Assembly: GCF_003583405.1 (NCBI RefSeq)
Contig: NZ_QXEC01000036.1
Span: 1 to 39,106 of the forward strand
DNA length: 39,106 bases
DNA from: Micromonospora radicis
GTDB taxonomy: Bacteria > Actinomycetota > Actinomycetes > Mycobacteriales > Micromonosporaceae
Reading direction: 5' to 3'
Position 1 is the first letter of the stretch; every line of letters begins with the position of its first letter. Below the pieces are notes generated by a model. That model worked only from the letters and a program-made list of their open reading frames with translations. It made no database searches and was not told the DNA's origin. Both the position numbers and the translations under genes were made by a program. Positions 30,651 through 39,106 of this stretch are shown piece by piece.

Positions 30651-32066
30651 GTGACGCTTCGCCTGTACGACACCGCCACCCGATCGGTGCGGGACTTCGT
30701 CCCGCGGGAAGCCGGCAAGGTGGGGGTCTACCTGTGTGGGCTCACCCTTCAGGCACCGCCGCACATCGGCCATCTCCGTTCCGGAGTCAACTACGACGTG
30801 CTGCGTCGCTGGCTGCTGGCCGCCGGCAACGAGGTCACCTTCATCCGCAACCTGACCGACATCGACGACAAGATCCTGGTCAGGGCGCAGGAGCAGGAAC
30901 GGCCGTTCTGGTCGATCGCGTACGCGAACGAGCTGAAGCTCGCCGAGGCGTACCGGGCGTTGAACGTGCTGCCGCCGACCTACGAACCGCGCGCCACCGG
31001 ACACATCCCCGAGATGCACCAACTGATCGCCCAGTTGATCGAGCGGGGGCACGCCTACCCGGCCACCGACGGCTCCGGTGACGTCTACTTCGACGTCCGG
31101 TCCTGGCCGGCGTACGGCGCGTTGTCCAACCAGTCGCCGGACGACATGCAGTCCGCCGACTGCGCGCCGGAGCGCGGCAAGCGCGACCCGCGCGACTTCG
31201 CGCTCTGGAAGGGCGCCAAACCGGACGAGCCGGCCGATGCCTACTGGCCGTCGCCGTGGGGGCGGGGCCGGCCCGGCTGGCACATCGAGTGCTCGGCGAT
31301 GTGCTGGCGTTACCTGGGTGCCGAGTTCGACATCCACGGCGGTGGGCTGGATCTGATCTTCCCGCACCACGAGAACGAACTGGCCCAGTCCCAGGCCGCC
31401 GACCTGCCCTTCGCCCGGTACTGGGTGCACCACGGCCTGCTCGGCATCGGCGGCACCAAGATGGGCAAGTCGCTAGGCAACACGCTCGACCTGGCGTACG
31501 TCGCCGGGCTCGGGGTGCGCCCGGTGGAACTGCGCTACTACTACGTCGCCGCGCACTACCGCTCCCGGATCGACTACTCCGAGGAGGCGTTGCGGGAGGC
31601 GGCCGTCGCGTACCGGCGGATCGAGGGTTTCGTGCAGCGGGCCGTCGAGCGGATCGGTGCCGGGCAACCCGGCGAGTTGCCGGCCGCGTTCGCCGCGGCG
31701 ATGGACGACGACCTGAACACCTCGGCCGCGCTGGCCGTGCTGCACGACGTACTGCGCGACGGCAACAACGCGTTGGCCGGCGGCGACGATGTGACCGTAC
31801 GCACGACGCTGGCCGGCATCCGGGCGATGCTGGATATCCTCGGCGTCGACCCCCTCGACCCGGCGTGGACCGGTGGCGCTCGGGCGAGTGACCTCCGCGA
31901 CGTGGTGGACTCCCTGGTCGCCCTGGCCCTGGAACAGCGTGCGCAGGCCCGGGTCCGCAAGGACTGGGCCGCTGCCGACGCGCTACGCGACCAGCTCAAG
32001 CGGGCCGGCGTGGTGGTCGAGGACACCCCACAAGGCCCGCGTTGGACTATTGGAGAGCATGACTGA
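30651..32066 (+). CDS. cysS: Cysteinyl-tRNA synthetase
   Basis: The protein has 471 aa. It charges tRNA-Cys. The class I signature PHIGH (37-41) is intact. The zinc site includes Cys29 (LCGLT), the Cys in HIECSAM, and the His/Glu in FPHHENE. The second signature reads KMGKS instead of KMSKS. It is longer than the related mycothiol ligase MshC and has the C-terminal anticodon-recognition region (DWAAADALRDQLKRAGVVVEDTPQGPRWT), so CysS is the right call. I chose GTG at 30651 because the protein begins TLRLYDTATR as in relatives. Its stop overlaps the rlmB ATG by one base. Confidence 0.95.
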   Translation: MTLRLYDTATRSVRDFVPREAGKVGVYLCGLTLQAPPHIGHLRSGVNYDVLRRWLLAAGNEVTFIRNLTDIDDKILVRAQEQERPFWSIAYANELKLAEAYRALNVLPPTYEPRATGHIPEMHQLIAQLIERGHAYPATDGSGDVYFDVRSWPAYGALSNQSPDDMQSADCAPERGKRDPRDFALWKGAKPDEPADAYWPSPWGRGRPGWHIECSAMCWRYLGAEFDIHGGGLDLIFPHHENELAQSQAADLPFARYWVHHGLLGIGGTKMGKSLGNTLDLAYVAGLGVRPVELRYYYVAAHYRSRIDYSEEALREAAVAYRRIEGFVQRAVERIGAGQPGELPAAFAAAMDDDLNTSAALAVLHDVLRDGNNALAGGDDVTVRTTLAGIRAMLDILGVDPLDPAWTGGARASDLRDVVDSLVALALEQRAQARVRKDWAAADALRDQLKRAGVVVEDTPQGPRWTIGEHD

Positions 32067-33187
32067 TGGCCGGCAACTCGCAACGTCGTGGCCGTCGGGT
32101 GGCGTCGAAGGCAAGCGCCCCGAAGGGATCCGGCGGCAAGAACCGGGACTCCCTCGCCGGGCGCGGACGGACCCTACCCGCCGACGAACGGCCCTGGCAC
32201 AAGGGCTACTCCGGCACGGAGAAGCTGCCCCAGCGCACCGCCTGGAAGCAGGAGAAGGAGCGCCGGGCGGCGACCGAGGAGGGGCGCACCCCGAAGATCG
32301 GCAAGCCCGGCACCAAGGACACCACCTGGGGTCGGGGCGGCGGTCGGGGTACCACCGCCGCCAAGCCCGCCCGGGGCAAGCAGCCCGCCGGGCGGGGCGG
32401 CCCGCGGGTCGCTCCGGGCCGTAAGTCCAACCCCGCGAAGGACGCCCCGGAGCTGCTGGTCGGCCGCAACCCGGTGCTGGAGGCGCTGCGCGCCCAGGTG
32501 CCGTCCACCGCGCTGTACACGGCCCAGGGCATCGACATCGACGACCGGGTGAACGAGATCGTCCGTACCGCGGCCGACCGGGGGATCGCCATCCTCGAGG
32601 TCAGTCGCGCCGAACTGGACCGGATGACCGGGGGCGTGCTGCACCAGGGCGTCGGCCTGCAGGTGCCGCCGTTCGCGTACGAGCCGTTCGAGGACCTGGT
32701 CGCCGCCGCGCTGGAGCAGCCGGCGCCGCTGCTGGTGGCGCTGGACGGCGTCACCGACCCACGTAACCTCGGCGCGGTGATCCGGTCGGCCGCCGCGTTC
32801 GGCGCGCAGGGTGTCTTCGTACCGGAACGGCGGGCCGCCGGGATCACCGCGACCGCCTGGCGGACCAGCGCCGGTGCGGCGGCCCGGGTGCCGGTCGCCC
32901 AGGTCACCAACCTGACCCGGTCGTTGAAGGCGTGCCAGGACGCCGGGTTCCTGGTGGTCGGCCTGGACGCCGACGGCGAGACCGACCTGTACGACCTGGA
33001 GGCCGCGGTCGGCCCGCTGGTCGTGGTGGTCGGCTCGGAGGGGCGGGGGCTGTCCCGACTGGTCGGGCAGACCTGCGACCTGACCGTCAGCATCCCGATG
33101 ATCTCCGAGGTGGAGTCGCTCAACGCGAGCGTCGCCGCCGCGGTCACCCTCGCCGAGGTGGCCCGCCGCCGCGCCGTCGAGGGCTGA
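32066..33187 (+). CDS. rlmB: 23S rRNA (guanosine(2251)-2'-O)-methyltransferase RlmB / SpoU family
   Basis: The protein has 373 aa, against about 245 in E. coli. It methylates the 2'-O of G2251 in 23S rRNA using S-adenosylmethionine. The extra length is a basic, Gly/Lys/Arg-rich N-terminal region (about 1-125), as in other actinobacterial RlmB proteins. LLVGRNPVLEALRAQVP starts the substrate-binding domain. The SpoU trefoil-knot motifs are LDGVTDPRNLGAVIRSAAAFG, VVVVGSEGRGLSRLV and ISIPM..VESLNASVAAAV (seen as SIPMISEVESLNASVAAAV). It is translationally coupled to cysS (TGATG). The same pair follows ispF in mycobacteria. Confidence 0.95.
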   Translation: MAGNSQRRGRRVASKASAPKGSGGKNRDSLAGRGRTLPADERPWHKGYSGTEKLPQRTAWKQEKERRAATEEGRTPKIGKPGTKDTTWGRGGGRGTTAAKPARGKQPAGRGGPRVAPGRKSNPAKDAPELLVGRNPVLEALRAQVPSTALYTAQGIDIDDRVNEIVRTAADRGIAILEVSRAELDRMTGGVLHQGVGLQVPPFAYEPFEDLVAAALEQPAPLLVALDGVTDPRNLGAVIRSAAAFGAQGVFVPERRAAGITATAWRTSAGAAARVPVAQVTNLTRSLKACQDAGFLVVGLDADGETDLYDLEAAVGPLVVVVGSEGRGLSRLVGQTCDLTVSIPMISEVESLNASVAAAVTLAEVARRRAVEG

Positions 33188-33190
33188 GCC

Positions 33191-33223
33191 GACGGCCACC
33201 CGACGGCCACCCGACGGCCACCC
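33191..33223 (+). repeat. 11-bp tandem repeat after rlmB
   Basis: GACGGCCACCC is repeated three times perfectly, immediately after the rlmB stop codon. It has no coding role. Confidence 0.85.
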
Positions 33224-33260
33224 GCCGGCCGGCCCGGCCGGTGTGCCCGGCACACACGCG

Positions 33261-33296
33261 AGAGGGGCGGCCCGCCAGCCGGCGGGCCGCCCCTCT
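33261..33296. terminator. Strong bidirectional terminator between rlmB and the ABC ATPase gene
   Basis: A perfect 16-bp stem (33261-33276 with 33281-33296) closes a 4-nt loop between convergent genes. In the plus direction it ends CCCCTCT without a T-run. Confidence 0.85.
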
Positions 33297-33329
33297 GCGG
33301 TTGCTACGTCAGTTCCGCTCGCCGACGGC

Positions 33330-34421
<1,092 letters not shown>

Positions 34422-34440
34422 GAGGGGACGCTTCCTTTCA

Positions 34441-34500
34441 CCGGCAGGAACGTGCCGGACGATCCGAGTGAAGGAGCCAGCAGGCCCGGATGCCCGGGCC
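34441..34500 (-). promoter_or_regulatory. Two hairpins in the 5' leader of the ABC ATPase gene
   Basis: The predicted leader of about 120 nt contains a 7-bp stem (34483-34489 with 34494-34500, 4-nt loop). It also has a 6-bp stem (34441-34446 with 34453-34458, 6-nt loop) that lies just before the ribosome site. They may affect translation or message stability. No known riboswitch was recognised. Confidence 0.35.
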
Positions 34501-34547
34501 GGCGTCACAGCCGTCAAGGGACGAGCCCATGTCGGCTGTGTCACTGC

Positions 34548-34576
34548 ACGGTAAACGGCTTTTGCCATGCTGCCAA
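34548..34576 (-). promoter_or_regulatory. Promoter of the ABC ATPase gene
   Basis: On the minus strand TTGGCA (34576-34571) and TACCGT (34553-34548) are separated by 17 bp, a good primary-sigma promoter. The predicted start is near 34541, about 120 nt before the ATG. Confidence 0.6.
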
Positions 34577-34721
34577 GGTTCGGAACTGTGGATGGGACCG
34601 GCGGCATACGCATTCCGGTCACTCGGGCACGGTCGGACACGAATCGACGTCCGCCCGTCGGGATGTTGACGTTTCCCGTGCTCGGGAGCCCTGCCGAGCG
34701 GGAAAACCGGACGTCGGTCGC

Positions 34722-34727
34722 TATGCT
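34722..34727 (+). promoter_or_regulatory. -10 box of the tRNA-Thr gene
   Basis: TATGCT fits TANNNT and lies 14 bp before the mature tRNA 5' end. No clear -35 hexamer is seen at 17-18 bp. Confidence 0.45.
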
Positions 34728-34741
34728 GGCCACGGCACACT

Positions 34742-34818
34742 GCCCCTGTAGCTCAGCTGGCCAGAGCACCCGCCTTGTAAGCGGGATGTCGCCGGTTCGA
34801 TCCCGGCCGGGGGCTCCA
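34742..34818 (+). tRNA. tRNA-Thr (anticodon TGT)
   Basis: The 77-nt gene includes an encoded CCA at 34816-34818. The acceptor GCCCCTG pairs with CGGGGGC (one T-G pair). The D-arm is GCTCAGCTGGCCAGAGC. The anticodon stem CCCGC/GCGGG encloses loop CTTGTAA with anticodon TGT (34776-34778). The T-arm contains GGTTCGATCC. The discriminator base is T. It reads ACA (and by wobble ACG) threonine codons. Confidence 0.96.
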
Positions 34819-34928
34819 TGCGTCTCACGCGCGGCACACCGGGCTGACACCTCGGTGTGGCCGGGTGTTCAGGTGGGCTCGATACGCTCCGCCTCCACCC
34901 GTCGACACGACCAGGGACGCCCGCCGCC

Positions 34929-35759
34929 GTGCACCACGCCAACCACTACTACGGGCACTCCCACCTGCTGGCCCGGTACTGCGGCCTGGACCAGGCCGAA
35001 CCGCTGCGGATCCGGGGCTACCTCCAGCACGGCTGGAACATCGGCGACGGGATGGCTCCCGACCACGACTTCGTGCCCGGGGTGCCACTCTTCCTCTGGT
35101 CCGAGCGGACCCGTCGCCGGGCCTGGTCGTTCGGGCGCCGGCAGACGTACGTGGTAGGGGCACCCTGGGCGTACCTGCTGGCGATGCAGCCCGACGGCGG
35201 CCAGCCGCGCGAAGGGACCATCTGGTACCCGTTCCACGGCTGGGAGGGCCAGCGGGTGACCGGCGACCACGGCCGGCTGGTCGACGAGATCCGCGCCGTC
35301 GAGGCCGGCCCGGTCACGGTCTGCCTCTACTGGCAGGAGTACCGGTCGACGCGGGTCCGGCGCCACTACGAGCGGGCCGGCTTCCGGGTGGTCTGCCACG
35401 GCTACCGGGGCGGCCGGTGGGGTGACCTCGATCCACGGTTCCTGCACCGGCAGCTGGCCGAGTTGCGCCGGCATCACCGGGTCGCCTCGAACCGGCTGTG
35501 CAGCGCGGTCTTCTACGGCATCCTGGCCGGCTGCGCGCCGGCCGTGTACGGCGATCCGATGCAACTCTCCGGCGAGCAGCCGATCTGGGGCGGTCAACCT
35601 CGGATCCGCGCGCAGTGGGCGCCGCTGCACGGCCCGCAGGTCGACCCGGTCGCCGCGTACGAACTGGCCGTGGCCGAGTTGGGTGCCGACCGCCTGCTGC
35701 CCCCCGCCGAGCTGCGCCAACTGTTCCGCTGGCCCGAACCGGCCGGGCGGCCGGCATGA
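34929..35759 (+). CDS. Conserved protein of unknown function, glycosyltransferase-like
   Basis: The protein has 276 aa and a GTG start (HHANHYYGHSHLLARYCGLD). I do not recognise a named family. It has LRIRGYLQHGWNIGDG near the N-terminus, VPLFLWSERTRRRAWSFGRR, WYPFHGWEGQRV, and SAVFYGILAGCAPAVYGDPMQL toward the C-terminus. The last block looks like the 'S.. y.il.Gk.vv.yGdp' donor-side segment of GT-B glycosyltransferases and CDP-glycerol-type transferases. There is no signal peptide. Its stop overlaps the methyltransferase ATG (ATGA), so the two are coupled. A role in building a surface glycan is inferred from this context only. Confidence 0.8.
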   Translation: MHHANHYYGHSHLLARYCGLDQAEPLRIRGYLQHGWNIGDGMAPDHDFVPGVPLFLWSERTRRRAWSFGRRQTYVVGAPWAYLLAMQPDGGQPREGTIWYPFHGWEGQRVTGDHGRLVDEIRAVEAGPVTVCLYWQEYRSTRVRRHYERAGFRVVCHGYRGGRWGDLDPRFLHRQLAELRRHHRVASNRLCSAVFYGILAGCAPAVYGDPMQLSGEQPIWGGQPRIRAQWAPLHGPQVDPVAAYELAVAELGADRLLPPAELRQLFRWPEPAGRPA

Positions 35760-37723
35760 GCGTGCAGCTGCTCGGCGGCGAGATGCGCGGCTGGTCGGAT
35801 CTCGACGGTCGGCACGGCCCCGGCCCGGTACGCGGACCGGTCGTCACGGCCCTGCTGGCTGCCGTACCCGACCGCCCGGACCTCCCGGGCGGCGGTCGGA
35901 CGCTCGTGATCGGGCCGCACGCCCCGGACCTGGTCGACGTGCTGCACCCGGCCGAGGTGACCGTGCTGGTACGCGGGCTGCCCGACGCCGAGGCGCTGGC
36001 CGCGCGGTACGCCGACCGGTCCGGTGTCCGGGTGTGCTGCGGCAGCCCGGAGCAGCTCGCCGGCCTGCCGGCGTACGACACCGTGGTGGCCCTGGACGGG
36101 CCGACCCGGCTCAGTTCGGTCGAGGGCCGGGAGCTGACCTGGGGCGAGACGGTCGACCTGCTGGTGTCGGTGCTGCGGCCGGGCGGTCGGCTGCTGCTCG
36201 GCGTCGAGAACCTCCTCGGCACGCACCGGCTGCTGGCGCTGCCGCCGGAACACACCGACTCCGACTGGGCGACCCTCGGCGAGTACGACGACACCCGCCC
36301 GGCGGGCCTGGACCGGTTGCGGCAGCGGCTGATCCGGGCCGGGCTGCGGCTCGTCGGCACCTGGGCCGCCTTCCCGACACCGCTGGCCCCCGTCGCGTTG
36401 TTCAGCCCGGAACTGCTGGCCGACCCCACGATCGTCGGCTTCCTCCAGGCCACGGCGGCCGGCCAGCCGGTCGCGGACGTGCCCGCCGGCACCGAGGACC
36501 GGGAACCGGCAGTGCCCACGGTGCCTCCGTCGATCGACCCGGGTCGACTGGTCGGAGCCGACCAGCGGGGGCCGGTGCCCACGGTGCAGGTGTTGGCCGA
36601 CCCGGGTCGGCTGATCGGGGCGGCCATCCGGAACGGGGCGGCGACAGCATTGGCGGCGGGCTGGGTGCTGCTGGCCGAGCGGGTCGAACCCGTCCACCCG
36701 CCCGACCCCGACCGGTCCGTGTCCGACCGGTCCGTGTCCGACCGGTCCGGGTCCGACCGGTCCGGGTCCGACCGGTCCGGGTCCGACCGGTCCGTGTCCG
36801 ACCGGTCCGTGTCCGACCGGTCCGGGTCCGGCCGGTCCGGGTCCGACCGGTCCGGGTCCGACCGGTCCGGCGTCGGCCGGTCCGGCGTCGGCCGGTCCGG
36901 CCGTGGCGGGTTCGAGGTGGGCCGGCTGCATGGTGTGCCGATCCGTGGCGACCTGCCGGCGGGTGTGCTCCGGCACGCGGGCCAGGTCCGGCAGGTCCAC
37001 CGCGATCCGGGTGGCGGGTGGCGCCTCGCCGACGGGGAGGCGGTTCCGCCGGGGCGTACCGTCGAGGATCTAGTGGTGGCCGGGACGCTACGCCGCGACC
37101 TGCCCGCGGTGCGCGCGTGGCTCACCTCGTGGCAGGCCGGCGCGTGCGCGGGCGTGCCGGCGGACCAGGTGGTGGTCACTCCCGCCGGTACCTGGCACGC
37201 ACTGGCGGTGGCGGCCGACCCGATGCAGGCGCTACGGCGGCTGGCGACCCGGCTCGCCGAGGCCGGGCTCGCCGAACTCTGGCCGACCGGCACGCTGACC
37301 GACACCCTCTTCACGATGTCCGGGCGGATGCCAAACGGCGACGGGGGGCGCGCCGACACGCGGCGGGTGCCAAACGGCGGCGGGGGGCGCGCCGACACGG
37401 GGTGGGTGTCGGACGGCGACGGGGGTCGCGCCGGTGCCGGGCGGGCGCGCACGACCCCCGATGAGTACGCCCGCGGTGACGGCGTACGCGGCTGGCGGGA
37501 GCTGCTGGTGGACCGGGACCGGCTGGCCCGCGAGGTGGCCGAGGCCCGCGCGCGTCAGGAATGGTACGAGCGGACGTTGACCGAGCGCGAGGACGAGCTG
37601 CGGCGGCTGCGGCGGATCGTGTCGCTGCTCAGCGGCACCCCGACTGCCCGCGCCGGTCGTCTCCTGCTCGCCAGTGCCCGCAGCGCCCGGGCCGCACTGC
37701 GCCACCTCCGTACTCCCGACTGA
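35756..37723 (+). CDS. SAM-dependent methyltransferase-like protein with repeat tract and C-terminal coiled coil
   Basis: The protein has 655 aa. Residues 1-220 look like a degenerate class I methyltransferase: a motif-I-like strand RTLVIGPHAPDLVDVL, YDTVVALDG, then LLVSVLRPGGRLLLGVENLLG. Residues about 319-383 are a run of DRSGS/DRSVS pentapeptides from a 15-bp DNA repeat. A second domain follows (about 385-520, WHALAVAADPMQALRRLATRLAEAGL). Then come an Asn/Gly/Asp-rich tract from a 39-bp repeat and a C-terminal coiled coil (RDRLAREVAEARARQEWYERTLTEREDELRRLRR). Such coiled-coil ends are common in surface-glycan enzymes. The ATG overlaps the upstream stop. Confidence 0.82.
   Translation: MSVQLLGGEMRGWSDLDGRHGPGPVRGPVVTALLAAVPDRPDLPGGGRTLVIGPHAPDLVDVLHPAEVTVLVRGLPDAEALAARYADRSGVRVCCGSPEQLAGLPAYDTVVALDGPTRLSSVEGRELTWGETVDLLVSVLRPGGRLLLGVENLLGTHRLLALPPEHTDSDWATLGEYDDTRPAGLDRLRQRLIRAGLRLVGTWAAFPTPLAPVALFSPELLADPTIVGFLQATAAGQPVADVPAGTEDREPAVPTVPPSIDPGRLVGADQRGPVPTVQVLADPGRLIGAAIRNGAATALAAGWVLLAERVEPVHPPDPDRSVSDRSVSDRSGSDRSGSDRSGSDRSVSDRSVSDRSGSGRSGSDRSGSDRSGVGRSGVGRSGRGGFEVGRLHGVPIRGDLPAGVLRHAGQVRQVHRDPGGGWRLADGEAVPPGRTVEDLVVAGTLRRDLPAVRAWLTSWQAGACAGVPADQVVVTPAGTWHALAVAADPMQALRRLATRLAEAGLAELWPTGTLTDTLFTMSGRMPNGDGGRADTRRVPNGGGGRADTGWVSDGDGGRAGAGRARTTPDEYARGDGVRGWRELLVDRDRLAREVAEARARQEWYERTLTEREDELRRLRRIVSLLSGTPTARAGRLLLASARSARAALRHLRTPD
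36710..36904 (+). repeat. Intragenic 15-bp tandem repeat, about 13 copies
   Basis: Units based on GACCGGTCCGGGTCC or GACCGGTCCGTGTCC begin at 36710 and follow every 15 bp to about 36904. The pattern of GTG and GGG variants suggests that blocks of two or three units were copied together. The last copies diverge to GGCCGGTCCGGCGTC. The tract stays in frame. Confidence 0.9.
37328..37440 (+). repeat. Intragenic 39-bp tandem repeat
   Basis: Units start at 37328, 37367 and 37406. The first two are nearly identical and the third is diverged. They encode PNGDGGRADT-like 13-residue segments before the coiled coil. Confidence 0.8.
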
Positions 37724-37768
37724 CCAACGGCTCGGCGGGCCGCGGCGGCCCGCCGCGCACCATGGTCA

Positions 37769-37831
37769 CGCTCGATCCTGGATCGAGTGGCTTCGGAGTC
37801 ACGGCGAGACCACTCGATCCAGGATCGAGCG
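37769..37831. terminator. Large nested inverted repeat between convergent genes
   Basis: Perfect 22-bp arms (37769-37790 and 37810-37831) flank a 19-nt loop. Each arm contains its own palindrome, CTCGATCC-T-GGATCGAG (centre base varies by strand), so the element can fold as one long hairpin or as two smaller ones. It can terminate transcription from both sides. The rest of the 139-bp gap holds no gene. Confidence 0.7.
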
Positions 37832-37862
37832 CGATCTTCGGGGGTGTCCAAGGCACTAGCAG

Positions 37863-38981
37863 CTAGCCGGGCTTCGGGGTGACCGAGGCGTAGTGGGTTT
37901 CCAGGCGGCGGGTCTGTTGGCGCAGGTCGAAGTCCGTCTCGACCCGGCGGCGGGCCTGCGCGCCCAGGCGTTCGCGCAGCGGTGCGTCGGTGAGCAGCCG
38001 GCGGAGGTTGGCGGCCAGCCCGGCCCGGTCGCCCTCGGCGCCGAGCAGGCCGTTCGCCTCGTGGATGATCGCCTCGGGGATGCCGCTGTGGTACGTCGAG
38101 ACGACCGGTACGCCGACACTCCCCGCCTCCAGGATCGTCGTCGGCAGTCCCTCGGTGTCGCCGTCGGAGGCAGTACGCGAGGGTGCCGCGAGGATCCGCG
38201 ACTCGGCTACGTGCCGGATCACCTCGGCCGGTGGCAGCGCGCCGAGGAAGGTGGCGTCCAGGCCCAGCCGCTCGGCGCGGGCGCGTACCGGCTCGTGCAG
38301 CGGTCCGGTGCCGACGAACAGCATCCGGGGGCGAAGGTCGGCCAGCGAACCGGCCGCCTCGACGAGGTCGTCCACCCCCTTCTTCTCGACGAACCGGCCG
38401 ACGAAGACCACGTCCCAGTGCTTCGGCCGGTGCACCAACTCGGGCGGTACGGGTATCCCGGTGTGGTGCACGTGGACCTTCGCCGGGTCGGCGCCCAACT
38501 CCACCGCCCGATCGCGGATCGCACCGGAGACGGCGAGGATGAGGGCCGCCCGGTCGAACGCGGTACGCAGGTTCCGCCGGTGCCGGGCGCCGCGCAGGCC
38601 AGGCTCGGCAGGCTGCTGCGTGACGTCGCGGCCGTGCAGGGTGACGACCAGCGGGATGCCGAGCTGCGTGACGGTCCGGCTGACCAGCCAGCCGTCGCCG
38701 CCGAAGTGGGCGTGCACCACGTCGGGCCGGAGCCGGGCCAGCAGGCGGCGCAGCCGGGGTGAACCGCCGGTCGCCCGCAGCCGCAGCCAGTCGCGCCGGC
38801 CACGCGGCGTGTCCGGACACACCACCACGTCGGTGTCCCGGCTCAGCGGGGAGGTGATCCGGACGGCACCGAGGTAGACCGGGCGCCACTGGGTCAGTGC
38901 ATCGCCCTGGTGGCGGACGAACGTCTCCGAGCCGGGCAGCAGGCAGCTCCGCCAGATCACCGCGACCCTATCGCCGGACAT
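37863..38981 (-). CDS. Glycosyltransferase family 4 protein
   Basis: The protein has 372 aa and a GT-B fold. The N-terminal acceptor domain starts VAVIWRSCLLPGSETFVRHQ, with RLRPDVVHAHFGGDGW and VVTLHGRDV. The linker strand is DVVFVGRFVEKKGVDDLVEAA. The donor-binding EX7E-type region is EGLPTTILEAGSVGVPVVSTYHSGIPEAI. It transfers a nucleotide-activated sugar to an envelope or secreted glycan; the sugar is unknown. The ATG at 38981 has GGAG just upstream. A minus-strand frame entering from beyond the window overlaps its start by 14 bp, suggesting a coupled upstream gene. Confidence 0.94.
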   Translation of the reverse strand: MSGDRVAVIWRSCLLPGSETFVRHQGDALTQWRPVYLGAVRITSPLSRDTDVVVCPDTPRGRRDWLRLRATGGSPRLRRLLARLRPDVVHAHFGGDGWLVSRTVTQLGIPLVVTLHGRDVTQQPAEPGLRGARHRRNLRTAFDRAALILAVSGAIRDRAVELGADPAKVHVHHTGIPVPPELVHRPKHWDVVFVGRFVEKKGVDDLVEAAGSLADLRPRMLFVGTGPLHEPVRARAERLGLDATFLGALPPAEVIRHVAESRILAAPSRTASDGDTEGLPTTILEAGSVGVPVVSTYHSGIPEAIIHEANGLLGAEGDRAGLAANLRRLLTDAPLRERLGAQARRRVETDFDLRQQTRRLETHYASVTPKPG

Positions 38982-39106
38982 CGGCTCCGATCTCCGTCGG
39001 TACGTCCACCGGCTCGGCCGTCGACCAGCCACCCACGCCCGGTCGGTCGTCGGCCACGGAGCCGGACCGACCCAGGTCGGCGCGGCGATCACCCATGGGT
39101 CCGCCG
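38968..39106 (-). CDS. Possible 3' end of an upstream gene (partial)
   Basis: A minus-strand frame enters from the window edge and ends at the TAG at 38968-38970, overlapping the GT4 start by 14 bp. Its last 43 codons from an internal Met (39096) read MGDRRADLGRSGSV and end EIGADVRR. The composition is hydrophilic, with no recognisable domain. It may be the C-terminus of another glycan gene in the same operon. Alternatively it is just an open frame. Confidence 0.35.
   Translation of the reverse strand, partial: GGPMGDRRADLGRSGSVADDRPGVGGWSTAEPVDVPTEIGADVRR

Noticed and set aside
30651..32066. MshC (mycothiol cysteine ligase) instead of CysS
   Set aside because: The protein has the longer C-terminal anticodon-binding part and is paired with rlmB as cysS is in other actinobacteria.
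36710..36904. CRISPR-like array
   Set aside because: The 15-bp units are directly abutting, lack unique spacers and are translated in frame; this is a coding minisatellite.

Overview
The window is about 39 kb of very GC-rich DNA with actinobacterial gene content: CarD, DUF397, a SARP/NB-ARC regulator, DUF2510-RDD proteins, a CGNR zinc finger and an MsiK-like ATPase. GTG/TTG starts are frequent. Gene order and protein style point to the Micromonosporaceae (Micromonospora or a close relative); this is inference from the sequence, not a database match.

Layout. (1) 1-2960: a membrane-anchored thioredoxin-fold-like protein on the minus strand, a repeat-rich gap, then carD-ispD-ispF. (2) 2965-4266: a TPR/membrane protein. 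(3) 4324-7690: lower tyrosine catabolism, with hmgA (homogentisate dioxygenase) divergent from a two-gene operon of an unrecognised protein and fahA (fumarylacetoacetase). An IclR-type palindrome lies between them. (4) 7809-9950: a stand-alone DUF397 protein, an SRPBCC protein and a PQQ-like propeller. (5) 10101-14827: upper tyrosine catabolism as a tight minus-strand operon, hpd-RDD-RDD-pat, divergent from an Lrp/AsnC regulator. (6) 14785-18693: an ArsR regulator divergent from an MFS exporter, then a second propeller protein. (7) 18771-25171: class I fumarase behind a 27-codon coupled leader ORF, a large SARP-NB-ARC-TPR regulator, and class II fumarase. (8) 25212-26310: two genes whose 5' ends meet at one junction, then repeat-rich DNA without a convincing gene. 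(9) 26308-29703: CGNR regulator, EamA exporter, HAD phosphatase, DUF559 nuclease-like protein. (10) 29907-33187: IclR regulator divergent from cysS-rlmB. (11) 33330-34818: an orphan sugar-ABC ATPase and tRNA-Thr(UGU). (12) 34929-39106: a probable cell-surface glycan locus (unknown GT-like protein, methyltransferase with a large repeat tract, GT4 glycosyltransferase).

How it works together. Pat, Hpd, HmgA and FahA supply every step from tyrosine to fumarate plus acetoacetate except maleylacetoacetate isomerase. The only unassigned protein in these operons sits exactly where that enzyme would be expected. The product fumarate meets two unrelated fumarases a few kb away. Candidate regulators are the Lrp protein beside hpd and the IclR protein beside cysS.

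Recurring features. Many genes carry a TANNNT -10 box 6-8 nt before an ATG/GTG, which predicts leaderless mRNAs. Several proteins contain low-complexity tracts encoded by near-perfect DNA tandem repeats. Three genes have their last codons duplicated just downstream of the stop. The conserved carD-ispD-ispF-cysS-rlmB neighbourhood known from mycobacteria appears split here by about 27.7 kb.
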